From: Paramecium octaurelia
Lineage: Eukaryota; Ciliophora; Oligohymenophorea; Peniculida; Parameciidae
Direction: 5' to 3'
NCBI GenBank assembly: GCA_905182995.1
Contig: CAJJDP010000034.1
Coordinates: 1-64,000, forward strand
DNA length: 64,000 nt
Every line of letters begins with the position of its first letter. Within the stretch, counting starts at the first letter, position 1. A program made the translations under genes and the position numbers. The notes under the pieces were generated by a model. It saw nothing but the letters and a program-made list of their open reading frames with translations. It was not told the DNA's origin and did no database searches. Shown in pieces: positions 26,712-38,211 of this stretch.

Positions 26712-27280
26712 TCATTTGCCACCACGATAAGCACCTCTTCCTCTTATTGGTTCTGCATACAAATATCTTCCTCTTGTAATATATTAAAACGCTAAAATAT
26801 AGAGATTTGTAAATACGCTATCCCCTTCCGCCTCGATTTCCTCTTCCTCTATTTCTTAAATTTGTTCTCTTTTGGAACACCTATTTCTAGAAATGAATGA
26901 ATACCAATATTTTCTTTCCTCTAATGATACCTTCACTTAATACCAAAGCATCCTCAACTGAATTTTAATCTTGAAATTGTATATATGAATAAAGAGTGCC
27001 AGTGTTCTTATCACTTCTTAAAGTCACCTAACCTATTATTTTAATCTTACTTTAACTATGTTTCCACAATCCTTGAAATATTCTTTAAGATCATCTTCTG
27101 TTGTGTTTTCATCCAAATTTCTCACGAAAATTGATGACAAATCAATATCTTTAAGTTAATGCTTATTGTCAGTGCCTATGAGAGTTACTTGTATAACGTA
27201 CCTCCTTTCTTTTGGGATTCATCTTCCTTTTATTGGTCAACTGGCTCTTGTACTTCTAAATCATCTTCGTGATTGCTCAT
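26712..27280 (-). CDS. PABPN1-type nuclear poly(A)-binding protein, 156 residues
   Basis: Four introns (27,176-27,201; 27,028-27,050; 26,881-26,904; 26,792-26,816) are removed. An acidic N-terminus (MSNHEDDLEVQEP) is followed by one RRM: RNP2 is SIFVRNL and the RNP1 region is GTLYSYIQF, with the helix TTEDDLKEYFKDCG between. The domain ends GKKILVFQKRTN, the PKRTN-like tail that distinguishes PABPN1 (PABP2) from other RRMs, and is followed by an RG/RGG-rich C-terminus. PABPN1 binds growing poly(A) tails in the nucleus, stimulates poly(A) polymerase and sets tail length. It lacks the long coiled coil of animal PABPN1 but keeps the core layout. It is divergent from the VAP gene, 23 bp between ATGs. 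Confidence 0.85.
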
Positions 27281-27303
27281 TATTTAAATCTTTAATTAAT
27301 TTA
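27281..27303. promoter_or_regulatory. Shared divergent promoter, 23 bp
   Basis: Only 23 bp lie between the ATG of the PABPN1-like gene (-) and the ATG of the VAP-like gene (+). Both starts are supported by protein similarity in the first residues or by the reading frame. The two transcription starts must therefore sit extremely close together or inside the other gene. Confidence 0.5.
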
Positions 27304-28163
27304 ATGTCTTTTATCAAATTAATAGGAATTGACAATTAAGAGATCGAATTTGAAGAAAATAAAAATAGTGTGTATTTTAACTCACTAATCTAAGCAAGGA
27401 AATAAAATTATAGTGCATCGCGAAACAAGAAAGAAGAATTACAATTAAAGTGAAAACCACTGATCCTGACGTATTTTAAGTTGTAGGCAAACCCATAGTA
27501 TTTACCGAGCTTAATTAAAAAGGAGTTCTATTAATCAAGGCGAATAGCGCTAAGAAAAGAGACAATGATAAAGATAAAATCTGTATCGTGGCCTAGGAGT
27601 ATGAGGATAGTTTACGATAATCGGCATAGGTTCCATCTGATTTTAAACCACCAAATATTTAAGAAATTATTTTAACAGTGAGAGTGTTGAATAACAAGAC
27701 AACTCAATAAGCAAATGATTAAAAGTTGTTTGAGTCTAAAAGTTTGCTCGATAGGCAAATGGATCAAATTGTAGAATCAAAATTTATAAATCCAATCTCA
27801 AAGTTTGGGGATACATAGAAATTTCAGTCCACTTATGCCCCATTCGATAATGTAATTGAAAGATAGAAAACAGAATTTTTGAGTATGTATCAATAAAAGA
27901 GTTAAATCAATAATTCAAATATCATGATAGAAGCACAGCCTTAATATAAATAGGAATATGAGCAATATTTGATTTTGACTGATGAATAAGAGAAAGAATT
28001 ATTCAAGTTAAGCGAACTGAAAAACAAACTCTAAAGATAGAAATTAAAATAGTAATAAATTGTGGAAACACCAAAGCCTAAGGCCCTAAATACTTTGCAC
28101 ATTGGCTATGCTATAATTGTAGTTATTTTGAGCTTCATGATTGGAATGCTTGCAAAAACTTGA
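27304..28163 (+). CDS. VAP-family ER membrane protein (MSP domain), 276 residues
   Basis: One intron (27,370-27,398, 29 nt) is needed to join the start to the domain. Residues 1-110 form a major-sperm-protein domain: QEIEFEENKNS, then KLQCIAKQERRITIKVKTTDP, where KVKTT is the hallmark of the groove that binds FFAT motifs. A Gln/Lys-rich predicted coiled coil follows (about 190-245), and the last 20 residues, LHIGYAIIVVILSFMIGML, make a C-terminal membrane anchor. This order is exactly that of VAP proteins, which tether the ER to other membranes and recruit lipid-transfer proteins. The stretch after the MSP core is longer than usual. Alternative splice choices would change only residues 20-30. 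Confidence 0.85.
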
Positions 28164-28228
28164 ATAATAATTAATATATTTTTGAATATTTTTATTGTGA
28201 AGTTATATTTGTTGTTGTAATTTTGAAA

Positions 28229-28864
28229 ATGCTTTCCGATATCAAACAATTCGAACAAGAACATAAAGAAGACATGAAACTTCTTTAATAGAAGTATGAG
28301 TAAAGGGTATTCAATTAATCTTATTTCTATAAGATAGACCTCATATCACAAAAAATCGAGATCCTATAAAAAGAATTAGAAGTCAAGGACAATATTTATT
28401 CAGATCTTAAAAATAGATCTATTCAAAATGAGGAATTCAAGATTCAAAAAACAGAAGAAGATGTAGTTTAGGATTTCGGAGCAACCATTTAAAAATTTCA
28501 TAAGCAAAAAGAAAAAGAATTAATGAAAATTAAAAAGAATTACTAAAAAGAATTAATTCATAATCAGAAGCTCTTAAGAAAAAAAGATGCGACTATAGAG
28601 TAACTCTAATAAGAAATTTCACAATACAAATAAGCTGCATCTTAAAATATGGATAATCAAAAGATTTTGCTGCTCTCCAAATTAATTGATTTAGCAAATG
28701 AAATTCAAAAATAACTCTGATAAACATTAATTAATATCTAATCATTAAGACAAATGCGCAAAAATAATTTAAAAGTATTTTCTTTCTTTTAATTTTTATT
28801 AACGATATTTATTATTCATTTTAATTTATAATTCTCATATATTAAAGAGAAAAAATGTATCTGA
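28229..28864 (+). CDS. Coiled-coil protein with possible C-terminal membrane anchor, 211 residues
   Basis: The frame is intronless. Residues 1-175 are Lys/Glu/Gln-rich heptad-like sequence, so a long coiled coil is likely. The final part, VFSFFQFLLTIFIIHFNLQF, is hydrophobic and followed by a short basic tail (KEKKCI), the look of a tail-anchored membrane protein. I recognise no family. It starts 65 bp after the VAP-like gene on the same strand; nothing shows that they share a transcript. The hydrophobic end could alternatively be untranslated sequence if an unrecognised intron exists. Confidence 0.6.
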
Positions 28865-28933
28865 AATAAAAAGATTTTATTTTTCTATAAATCGAGTTTG
28901 AATTCGACTTAAAAATGAGAAATAAATAATCAA

Positions 28934-29397
28934 ATGAATAGAAGAAAGAATGAACAAAACAATAATGCATATGAAAGGATTTTAGAAATTAAAAAGAGGA
29001 TTTATAAAACATAGACTTAATTCCAATTAAGCCTCTGGCATCCTATGTAAAATAATTGTATTAAATATTTAAGGTTCATGTACAATGTTTATCTTAACTT
29101 CAATTTTATTTGCTTGCCACCAGGTTTCTAATAAAAATTCAAGTTGATCAAGCCTAGGAAAATTAAAAATTGGATAGATGATATTCCGATCTTGGTTGGC
29201 GTTGATGACTTTGAATAAAGAGAGTAATACATTGTTCGCTATTTTTTAGAACTTGTGCAATTTGTCTTTTAGACTTAAACGAAAAAAATATTATCAAAAT
29301 ACTAAAATGTAATCATTTTTTCCATTAAGAATGTATAAAAGAATGGTTGTAACTCAAAGCGGAATGCCCCACTTGTAGGGATGAAATGCAAAAATGA
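28934..29397 (+). CDS. RING-H2 finger protein (putative E3 ubiquitin ligase), 145 residues
   Basis: An intron at 29,224-29,249 (26 nt) joins a 97-residue N-terminal part to a C-terminal RING-H2: TCAICLLDL, then LKCNHFFHQECIKEWL, then CPTCRDEMQK. All eight C3H2C3 zinc ligands are present with normal spacing. RING-H2 proteins recruit ubiquitin-conjugating enzymes to substrates. The N-terminal part is basic and contains LNFNFICLPPGF, with no clear membrane segment, so the location is unknown. An upstream ATG at 28,915 is out of frame. Confidence 0.85.
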
Positions 29398-30167
29398 TCA
29401 ATTATCTATATGTCATATTATCATAACTAAACATTTTGATTCAAACTTCATTTGATATTCAATTATTGTTATTAGAATAAAATATAAATTAATATAAATT
29501 TAATACTAATTATTCATTCATTAATGACAACAATTATCGTCATCAAAATATTTTGTAATTATATGAGGTATAAAATATTAATAAATATTTTATTAATGAA
29601 ATTATATCAGCAACCATTCTTACACAATTAAACCTTCAAGATTATATTATTTTTAGCTATGAAGTCAAAAATACATCTTAATTATGGTTTTTCAATTCAT
29701 AAAAATAATCAGGAGTATTTTTGCTATGAATTAACTAAATAGTTTAACTTTAATAAAGAATCTGTTACGAGATTCAATAGTGATATTTTATAACTTAAAT
29801 TGACTCCTTCTAACGCAAAATTACCCTACATCTGATCTCTCTAAATTAATTAATTCAAACATCCAACTAACTTTTTGAATAATTAAAGACGCAATTTCAG
29901 AATAATCACAATTTTTGAATAACGCAAATGTCTTTTTACTTCCATTTTAACTATTAATCATTACCCCTTTATTAATTATTTCGACTAATTTTCCTTTATA
30001 ATATCATCAGTTTTAGACTCTTGAAACGAATGTTTCTTTATTTTGTCCTGGTATCAATTTAGATATTTAATATATAACAATTAAAGCTGTTTGGGGGACT
30101 TCTACTCTACACTTAGGATGAAAGAATCATCATTTCGAATTTCAAATGCTATATATAATTTAATAGT
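29398..30167. other. Intergenic region with possible gene relic
   Basis: This 770-bp region contains no intact gene that I can build. The plus strand holds two protein-like stretches in different frames, listed separately as a possible relic. The rest is AT-rich with no visible signal. Confidence 0.45.
29659..30121 (+). pseudogene. Possible decayed protein-coding gene
   Basis: An ATG opens about 57 codons (MKSKIHLNYGFSIHKN...). A second frame, shifted by one base, then continues to a TGA at 30,119 with one internal TGA. Its last 45 codons look protein-like (for example ISTNFPLQYHQFQTLE and ITIKAVWGTSTLHLG). I found no 18-35-nt intron that joins the two frames. I do not recognise the product. 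It could be a pseudogene, or a real gene containing a sequence error. Confidence 0.3.
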
Positions 30168-31877
30168 TCATTTTTTATAATTAATAACACTACTAATCAA
30201 TGAATTGCTTCTTCCTAATCGATAAGAATATGTTCGTTGTGGGGATATTTTCGATTTGCTAATTGATTGGTCATTAGTTTAAGTATGCTGGGACGCGTTC
30301 CTTTATTTACTCATTTATGATCCTAATGCTAATCTTATTGAATGTTGGAGCAACATTTATTTATGTCGATCCAATTTAATAAGATATTATATCATGCCGA
30401 TACAATTTGGATCATTGTTAGGATTAGACTTTCTATTATGCTCAATGAGCTTTTTAAGTGCCACTTTTCTTTGATTGCAACGAGTAGTAAGATCTCTTTC
30501 TGGAGAAATTTAAGTTTTCTAGATTTTAGTGCTTTTATGTTTGCTGGCTTCTTCATCTATAATTTTGAGTCTTACGAATAAGGAATCATCTACTCTTTAG
30601 GTTTTTTCAGGTTGGATTGTCTTTTTCATAATTTCATTCTATATGTCCTTATTCATATGAGTTTCAAAGCGTTCCTAAAGCCATTTTCTTTTCATTTCGC
30701 ATCTCTTATGAAAAAGCTTAGCAAACCAATCATTAACAATGCAAATACGATAGACATCAACCTTTTTAATTGCTAGAACGCTTCCCTTGGCACTAACACA
30801 TTAACAATTAAATGAATGATAAACATTATTAAAACAATCATGATTGAAATCTTCTTCACCTAATAATTAACCTGGTCCCAACTTCAATAAAACATATTCC
30901 CTATTTGAAAATTTGTTTGACTACTTAAGAAGCTCAAAAGTGCTTTCATTAATTTAAATAGGGTATCGAACCAATTGTTTTACATGCTTTTAATCATGTC
31001 TTAATGTTTTCTTGAATTTATCATATTGAGTATCACCGCCACAAATTTAAACTTCAAAGTTATTGTTATGACTGCTATAGGAAACGTAAAATTCTCCTTT
31101 CAAAATCAAATATACATATTGGGATTACATTTCAAAGGAATATAGATTTTGGTGATTGCATAATTTAACTCTTTCTGAAGAGATGATCAATTCTTGGAGG
31201 ACCCTTTTGAAATCAGGATATTTAATCCCATCCTAAAATGCTCGACACATTAAATACTCAATTTTTTCATTCTTCCTTCTTTTAGAAGTCTCTATGATTT
31301 CCAAATATTATTGGATTTATAATTGTAGGAACTCACAGTTATCTAATGTAATGATGGTGCATTGGGCATTTTTGGTGATAGATTCAATTAGCGCATCATC
31401 TTCGTTAATAATATGAGCAGTTTGAAATCTAACAACATGTCCTTCGATTAGATGAGCCATTAAGCTTAGCATCTAAAAGGATGGAATTTGCAATTGATTT
31501 AACTAATCCTATAAAGTTACAAGATTTTCTTTTGGATAAGTTTCTTTGCCTTTGAAATAGAGTGTTTTGGTCGAGGGATTTAGATAGAAATTTTATGGCA
31601 ATCTCTGAATGCCAGGATATCTCATTTCTAAATCCTTTATTTCTTAAGTAAGTTATTCATGAGATTTAGGTATTAATTTAAGACATCTACCTTTAAGAAG
31701 TATGAGAAAGTAATCAATTTTGAGTTTGTATTTAAACACAAATCTATCTTTAGGCAAGTAATGAAGTTTGGCCTATTGGGTAAAGCTCTATAGAATTGGT
31801 TCATAATCTTTTTCAGAGGTGATATTTCGTAATCTTTAAAAGTAAAGTAATTTGGACAAATTATCTTTATTGAACAT
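30168..31877 (-). CDS. Cyclic-nucleotide-binding-domain protein, about 569 residues
   Basis: The frame is open without introns. In the central third, YLILKGEFYVSYSSH and, about 80 residues on, LLKLGPGQLLGEEDF match the beta-roll and the phosphate-binding-cassette region of the CNB fold, although the usual GE...RxA sequence is not clear. The rest is basic, Gln-rich and probably helical. There is no kinase, exchange-factor or membrane domain, so this may be a soluble cyclic-nucleotide effector or a degenerate CNB scaffold, a class expanded in ciliates. The in-frame ATG at 31,898 would start the protein 1 bp after the DHHC gene's stop. I prefer the ATG at 31,877, which leaves a 22-bp spacer. Confidence 0.65.
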
Positions 31878-31899
31878 ATTTATATTAATAATATTCATA

Positions 31900-32954
31900 T
31901 CAATCTAAAATAGGTTTGGTATCTGGTTGAATAGGGAGGAACCAAACCAAGGGGTTTTTGCCAAAGACTTCAAAAATATTGTTCCAAACTCCTTTTTAAA
32001 GGGGTTCTCTGGGTTTGTTTTCGCAGTACTCAAGGGTTGTGATGTTGGATTTGATTGCCCTAACAATCTCAGTATTATTGATAAGAATACCACAGGTGGA
32101 AGAGAGTGAAAGCGGTTAGAATTACCCAAAGGAAACAGCAATATAGAAATGTAAAGGAAACTAGGAATAACTTGGCATCGCTTGAATATGAGTTCATAGT
32201 GTCATAATAGCAACGACTATACGTGATCATGATAAAACTAATCAAAAACCCTAATGTTGGAGATAAATTATGATACATGCATAACCAAGTAAATTAATAA
32301 ACAATTTGTAGTTGCCATGACCGATGCAATTATTCAACCATTAACAATGATGATCCATTTTCAACCAACAGGTCTTGCATTGTCTGCAATGATGACAACG
32401 TTTTGGTTTAAAAGCGCTGCAATTTTTACAATGTCTTCTGCCTTATTTATCAATGATTTCATTTTTGACTTTCACATTCAAATGTAATCGTTACTCATCA
32501 TCGATCTCTGAAGAAAATGAAGTTGATGTTTGTGATCCTTTCTTATTGTGATTTATCATGTTTTCTTCATTTTCAATCATCTAACGAATTTCATCCTCTA
32601 TTTTGTTCAACCATTCAACAGGTACATGACCAGGAATTGTCATTACAACTCTGATTAATGTAATTGTGAATAATATTAGAATGATATGTAATGTTATCGT
32701 AATTCCTATAGTTTGATTGCTGAAAACATAGTCATTGATGTGTACTAATTGAATCAAGTATGTATTGATCTCCACTAAAGGCCTAGAAACATACTCTGAT
32801 TTTATGAGTGGCATCAAATAAGTCTTGAACATGAATATGCACCACATACCTCCATATACACTACATAAAAGTAAAGCACTATTAGTACAAGAACTGCTAA
32901 TGGGATCCATGTACCAATATATCGAAGCAATTGCCCTTCTCTATAATATTTCAT
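31900..32954 (-). CDS. DHHC-type protein S-acyltransferase, 323 residues
   Basis: Introns at 32,824-32,849, 32,251-32,276 and 32,060-32,090 are removed. Two N-terminal membrane segments ([18 protein letters not shown] and [17 protein letters not shown]) precede a complete cysteine-rich domain: [20 protein letters not shown] followed by [20 protein letters not shown], with the catalytic DHHC near residue 190. Two more membrane segments and a TTLEYCE motif (the family's TTxE) follow, then a short C-terminal tail containing [11 protein letters not shown]. These enzymes attach palmitate to cytosolic cysteines, usually at the ER or Golgi. All expected catalytic residues are present. The divergent partner starts 23 bp away. 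Confidence 0.92.
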
Positions 32955-32977
32955 TTATAAAATAAAAACGTATTTCA
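32955..32977. promoter_or_regulatory. Shared divergent promoter, 23 bp
   Basis: Only 23 bp separate the start codons of the DHHC gene (-) and the GBP-like GTPase gene (+). The sequence is A/T with no recognised element. Confidence 0.5.
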
Positions 32978-35380
32978 ATGTAATCAAGCTGTAATTATAT
33001 AATCCAATCCATTAGAATAAAACAAATACGGATTCGAGGAGAACTTCAACGGCTCCAGTGTTTCAGAAGAGAGTTAGGACATCATCATAGTGGAGCCACT
33101 TGACGAATAGAAACAAGCGTAATTCTCTTCATCCATATTGTTAGAATAAACAAGGCAAATGCTCTCTATTTAACGGGTTAAAATCAATCTGTTCAAGGCT
33201 CCTCTTATTCTAACAAATAAACCAATCAATCAGCAATACCATCTAGGATTTATTCTCAAACAAACCAATCCAATCAACCAGAACATAAACCATATTTTTA
33301 ACAATCATAAAGACCTGTCTATGATCCTACTGCTTCTGTTCCCAGAAAATATGATCCCAATCTTATTTAAAGAACTTAATAACAATAACCACCACTTAAA
33401 TCCAATGCTAACCAATAAATACTACCAACAATGGAACCCTAACCAAGAATTACACAAACAGTAGTAAAACAAACCGAAAAATAGTTTCATCAGCCTAATA
33501 ATTATGATAATTATTAAAGAGATAGGAACTTTTAAGAATAATTTGAGGTGAGCGATGATGAGGATGTATTTTAAATTTAAGATTAACAGAAATCCTCATA
33601 AAAATAACCATCAGTCGCAGATTTGCCTATAGAAAGGAAAATCGCTAATTCAATCACTCCCTCTGACAAAAAACCTATTTAAATTTAATAGTCTGCACAA
33701 ATGAGAGAATCAAAAGCTCCTGTTTTGACAGAAAAAGATAAATAATAATTAATTGCCAATGCTAAACAATAAATGTTAACTCTTGATTTGCTAGCATCAA
33801 AATTGTCCACTCAGAATTACACTGGCTAAGACATATGTGAAATTGTTAGTATCTAAAAGGGAATAATTAAATTGAGTTAGGATTTAAATAACATTCTAAG
33901 CCAGGATCGAAATTCTATTGTCTTGGTTGGAATCATTGGGCAAAATAAATCAGGTAAAAGTACATTACTTAATGAAATTGCTCACACTTCTAATAAACAG
34001 AAATTTGGAAACAATGGAATTTGGATGTTATCAAAACCACTCATAATAGAATAAAAAAGCTATTATTTTATAGATTGTTAAAGCACTGATAATTAATTGC
34101 TTTACGCATTGGTTATGTTAAGTTGTTCTACCCTATTATATAACACCCTCAAATTAGATGATAATAGTATACAGTGTTTTCCTGTGCTTGACACAATTTT
34201 CAGATTATTAATTAATGAATATGCATTGATGCAATTATTACCTAATTTTATATGGGTTTAACGAGATGCACTTTAAGCTCGTCCAATTATTGAGTTGCAA
34301 GAGTTCCTTGTCAAAGCCAATAAGGGTTAGTAATTTGAAAATTTGATTAAATAACGTGATGTGGCTTGCATTGCTCCTCAAGGCACTTCAGAGTATTAAA
34401 ATTCAATTTCATAATTGAAGGATAGAATTATTTTGGGCAGTGTTTGTAAATAGGTTAACAGTTATAACTTGAATGGACCTCTAATGTACTTGTATATGGA
34501 ATAAATTGTTGATCTGCTCAATAAACCAATTGCTTTATAATTAGATTAATTGTGGCTATCAATTTGCGAAGATTACACGAAAGCCATTTATAATTAAAGT
34601 CTCAATTCATTCGTCCAATAAGTTGACAATTGGATGAAAGATAATCAGAAAGTAGATGAAATAGAGATATATAAACAATTCAGAGATTTCAAAGATGTTT
34701 CATTGTAATAGATATTCCCGACTTGCTTTTTAAATAATAAGAATCGATCTTATTAGCAATACAAAAAGAAATTACAGGAAATAATTGCTTCTAAGGAGAA
34801 ATAAGCATTATAATATTGTCTCTATACAAGTTAATGCGAAAATGATGCGCTAATGACCAAGAATATTAGTAAAATGAATTTCAAAGATATTGACTCTTTC
34901 TCATAATCATTCAGCAGCATGATAGATTAATTGTTGAAGCAAAAATACTAATTCTAGTAATGTTCTGCCTTTGCAGAATGTTTACAAAAGAATTACAAAA
35001 AATTAATCGAAGAGCTATTCTCTAAATACTAAAAGTAATAAGCTAATTCAAGCGAGGAACAATAATATAATTTGCAATAATCAAAAATATAAGTTTCCAA
35101 TAAGGAAGATGAATTGAAAAAGAAATAAGAATAGGTAACTTTTCTAGAGAAGAAAAGGAGTCTTTTAATTAAAGAGATAGAGGGTTTACAAGATTAAATA
35201 AAACTCGAAAGAGATTCAATTGCACCTGACGCTAGGTAATCTCAATAAGGTCCAAATGATGATTAATTGCTAGAGTTGAAGCAGACGTGTGCTTAAAATA
35301 AATAAGAAATATAAGTATTGAGAAAATAAGTTTAAGATGCTGAACGTAGAAAGAACGAGGAAGGATGTAATATTCAATGA
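32978..35380 (+). CDS. GBP/atlastin-like large GTPase, 783 residues
   Basis: Two introns near the start (32,991-33,015; 33,119-33,144) are removed. Residues 1-270 are low-complexity, rich in Gln, Asn, Pro and Ser. The GTPase begins near residue 300 with VLVGIIGQNKSGKSTLLN, a P-loop of the dynamin-superfamily type. GIWMLSKPL follows, then YFIDCQSTDN, LSCSTLLYNTLKL (the guanylate-binding-protein helix) and FIWVQRDALQA, whose RD fits the GBP RD motif. The G3 motif DxxG appears as DCQSTD without its glycine. A helical, coiled-coil C-terminus ends in a charged, Gln-rich tail. GBPs and atlastins act in membrane fusion or defence. Substrate and location are unknown here, and no transmembrane anchor is seen. 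Confidence 0.72.
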
Positions 35381-35428
35381 GAAGTCAAATATAATTATTA
35401 TTTTTTGTTAAATATATTAAAATAATTA

Positions 35429-35753
35429 ATGCAACATCCTTATGAAATAATTGAATTGTTCATAGAATTTAAATCTATATAGTAAAATTTGATGAATGTT
35501 AAAGAATGCAGATAAGAATCAGGATAGGATAAAAGTTGTAAAAAATTGCATAAGAAATGAAGAGAGAACTTGAATTTGAATTAATTTGCTGAGCGCTTTC
35601 TTTATAACCAAAATGATTATGAAAACATTGAGACGTTATTTTAAATCGTGGATACAAACAATTCAATTAGATTATAGTATATAGGAAATAACAAAATAAT
35701 GTCTAATTCTTAGTATTAATGTAAATGATTATGATAGGAATGTGGTTTAATGA
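35429..35753 (+). CDS. Small hypothetical protein, 90 residues (tentative)
   Basis: Introns at 35,538-35,564 (27 nt) and 35,713-35,737 (25 nt) give an open frame of 91 codons including the stop. It starts MQHPYEIIELFIEFKS and contains FLYNQNDYENIETLFQIVD. It is acidic and helix-prone, with no family recognised. It begins 48 bp after the GTPase gene. The splice sites are plausible but not forced, and the gene could be a fragment. Confidence 0.42.
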
Positions 35754-35921
35754 TAAGGAAGTAGATATCATTTCAATAAAATTGGAAATGGTGAATAGGA
35801 TTTAGTATTGAGAAATAAATTATGGAGTGTATTACAACCATATCAAAATAATGAAATTCATTATTGATGACTACCTTTTTTATTGTTTAAATTAATTATT
35901 TAGAAATCGGATTAAAATATA

Positions 35922-38192
35922 TCATCTTCTATAAGGAGCCAATTATGATTTGCGCATATCATTGACTTCCTTTTCCTTATCAGTCAATTATGCACGCAAA
36001 CTTTCAATTTCAACTTTGTACAAAGATAAATAAAGAAGTAATTCTTCATACTTTGATCCAACTCCAAATTGGTCAGCATATTTGAGTCTAACTTTAACTT
36101 TATATTAAATACCTATAGATTTCCAATTCTTTATTTAGATCTTCAACTAAATTTTATAATCTTTCAATCTCCTAGTTTAAATACAAGTTTTTTTCTCTTA
36201 ACAATAGAAGATCTGAGGAATCATGTTTTATCAATTTAGTCTTAAGCATTTCAATTTATTCAGAATAGGATAGATTTAACAGATTGAGTCTCTCTATTTC
36301 ACTTGTTAGCATGGCTAATTTTTCATCTTAACTATATCTTTTCTTATTCAATTCTTCTTCTAAAATAGTGACTTTTCTTCTATTGGTTTCCATCTCTGTA
36401 CTTCTCTCATTGATCAAAATAGATAGCCTTTCAATTTCCTATGATAGCATAATGATTTTAGTCTCATAATCTTATTATAATTGTTCCTCTAATTTATTAT
36501 AATTTTATCTCCATTACTCATTCTCATTCTATAAATGTCTTAACAATTGGTTCAATCTATCATTATCTGATTTTAATTATTCTGATTGACTTCTAATCAA
36601 CTCAATCTAATTGAGTTTTAACTTATACTCTTGTAACTCCCTAGATTGTTATTCAATAATAAGTGAGTATTTCTGTTTTTCTATATTAAGGATTTCATTC
36701 TCATTTCTTTTTGTCCTCGCATTCTAATCAAGTTCATTCATTAATTGTCTTTGGATATCATTTAATCTTTCAATTTCACTTCCTAGTAAAACAACTCTCT
36801 CTTCTAATTGCATTTTAACTCTTTGAATCTATTCTATATTATTTTAATAAGTAGTCTATTGTATTATTAACTATTAATAATCATTTTGAATTTTGATTAA
36901 GGTATTTTCATTTTTGTAATGCTTCTGCTAAGTTTACTCATTATGCAATTGAATTTATTGTATCTATTATTCCTTCTATCTCACTTGCCCATTCAATCTT
37001 TCGATTTCCTGCTAATACAGTTAACATTTGTCCTCCAATTAAATCAATTAAGACTAATATTAAGAATTAGCTTAGATCTAGACTTCTAATTGTTTGATTC
37101 TCCTGTCTCTCTCTTCTATTTGCTATTAGATTCTTTTCATTTCTTCTGACAGTGTACGTTCTCTATCCAATTTAGAACTCTCCTGTTTCCTTTAGTTCAA
37201 GACCTCCTACTCATACTTTTACCTATAGAAATCTAACTATTAAGCGAACTGATCGTATTATTCTCTTAATACCTAATTCTCTTATTCTAACTCTTAATTC
37301 CTCTTTTTTGTTTGCTCAAAGTGCTACACTTTCTTCTAGAATACATCATTGCTATTCTCGATCTCCTAAGTCAAAAGTAGCAATTTAGTTTCATAATTTT
37401 GTTTACTAGATCCCACTTCAATAAGAGTCTGTTCCATTTGGTGATTTTATTGCTTAAATTATTCAAGTTCCTTCATTCTCATATCCAATTAATTCCTCAG
37501 CTTATACACCTCATTTTCATTTTATTGACGTTATTGATCTGCATTCTAAATGAGTACTTCAGCATCTTACTAGCGTTGATTTTCGTAATACTATTTCATT
37601 TTCTCCTATTCCCTCTACAAATAATCACAATGTTCTCTCCATTGTAAGGTTTCTTTTTGGTTCTATTGGAGAGTCGCTTTCAATTCATTAATGTTCTTCT
37701 CATAATTTGCTATCACATTAGAGTATTAATTTATTTGAATTTGAAATTCAGATTCCCTATTGGTTTGTGTGTATTGCAATTGTTATTACAACTCTTAGTA
37801 ACTTCTTTCCCATTATTGCACTTCTTGAATGCGTGCCTCCAAAATCATGGATATTTGATTATTCTCTTGAACAAGCATGTCAATACGCTCTTAGTATTAA
37901 GTAATCTTTGCATAATCAATTTATATACTATAACTAAATGATTCTTATGTCCTTAATAGAGTTGTTCCAGTTCTCTATACCTCTGAATCCACATTTCCAG
38001 TTCCTACTACAATCTTATCACATCTGGATTTTGAGGTTATTGTTGTTACTGTTACTCTCTTAGGTAAATTGGAACCATGATACGATTAATCACCTTGTGT
38101 GTTATGGGAATCGACTTAATAGAATTAGGTGAAACTGTCCCTCTTGATTTTGTGGTCCGAATAACAGGACTCTTATCTGTATGAACTTGCAT
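35922..38192 (-). CDS. Long coiled-coil protein, 740 residues
   Basis: Two introns are proposed: 37,916-37,938 (a 29-nt version with the same acceptor also fits) and 36,088-36,112. A basic N-terminus with Ser/Thr-Pro sites (TKSRGTVSPNSIKSIP) is followed by about 690 residues of almost continuous heptad sequence rich in Gln, Glu, Lys and Leu. SQEIERL-like units recur every 70-80 residues in the C-terminal half. There is no motor, kinase or membrane domain. Such proteins in ciliates are often cytoskeletal or basal-body components, but nothing here proves it. Plus-strand frames overlapping it are shadows. Confidence 0.75.
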
Positions 38193-38211
38193 TATTAAAT
38201 TAATTATAAAA
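38193..38211. promoter_or_regulatory. Shared divergent promoter, 19 bp
   Basis: Only 19 bp lie between the ATG of the coiled-coil gene (-) and the ATG of the small basic protein gene (+). This is the shortest of the divergent spacers in the window. Confidence 0.4.

Noticed and set aside
31905..32141. Minus- and plus-strand frames around 31,905-32,141
   Set aside because: They are off-frame readings across the last DHHC exon and its 31-nt intron; the DHHC frame explains the sequence fully.
37399..37941. Two open frames on the plus strand (37,399-37,647 and 37,657-37,941) that look hydrophobic
   Set aside because: They are antisense shadows of the Gln/Glu/Lys-rich coiled-coil gene on the minus strand; the complement of Gln- and Lys-rich codons reads as Leu, Ile and Phe.
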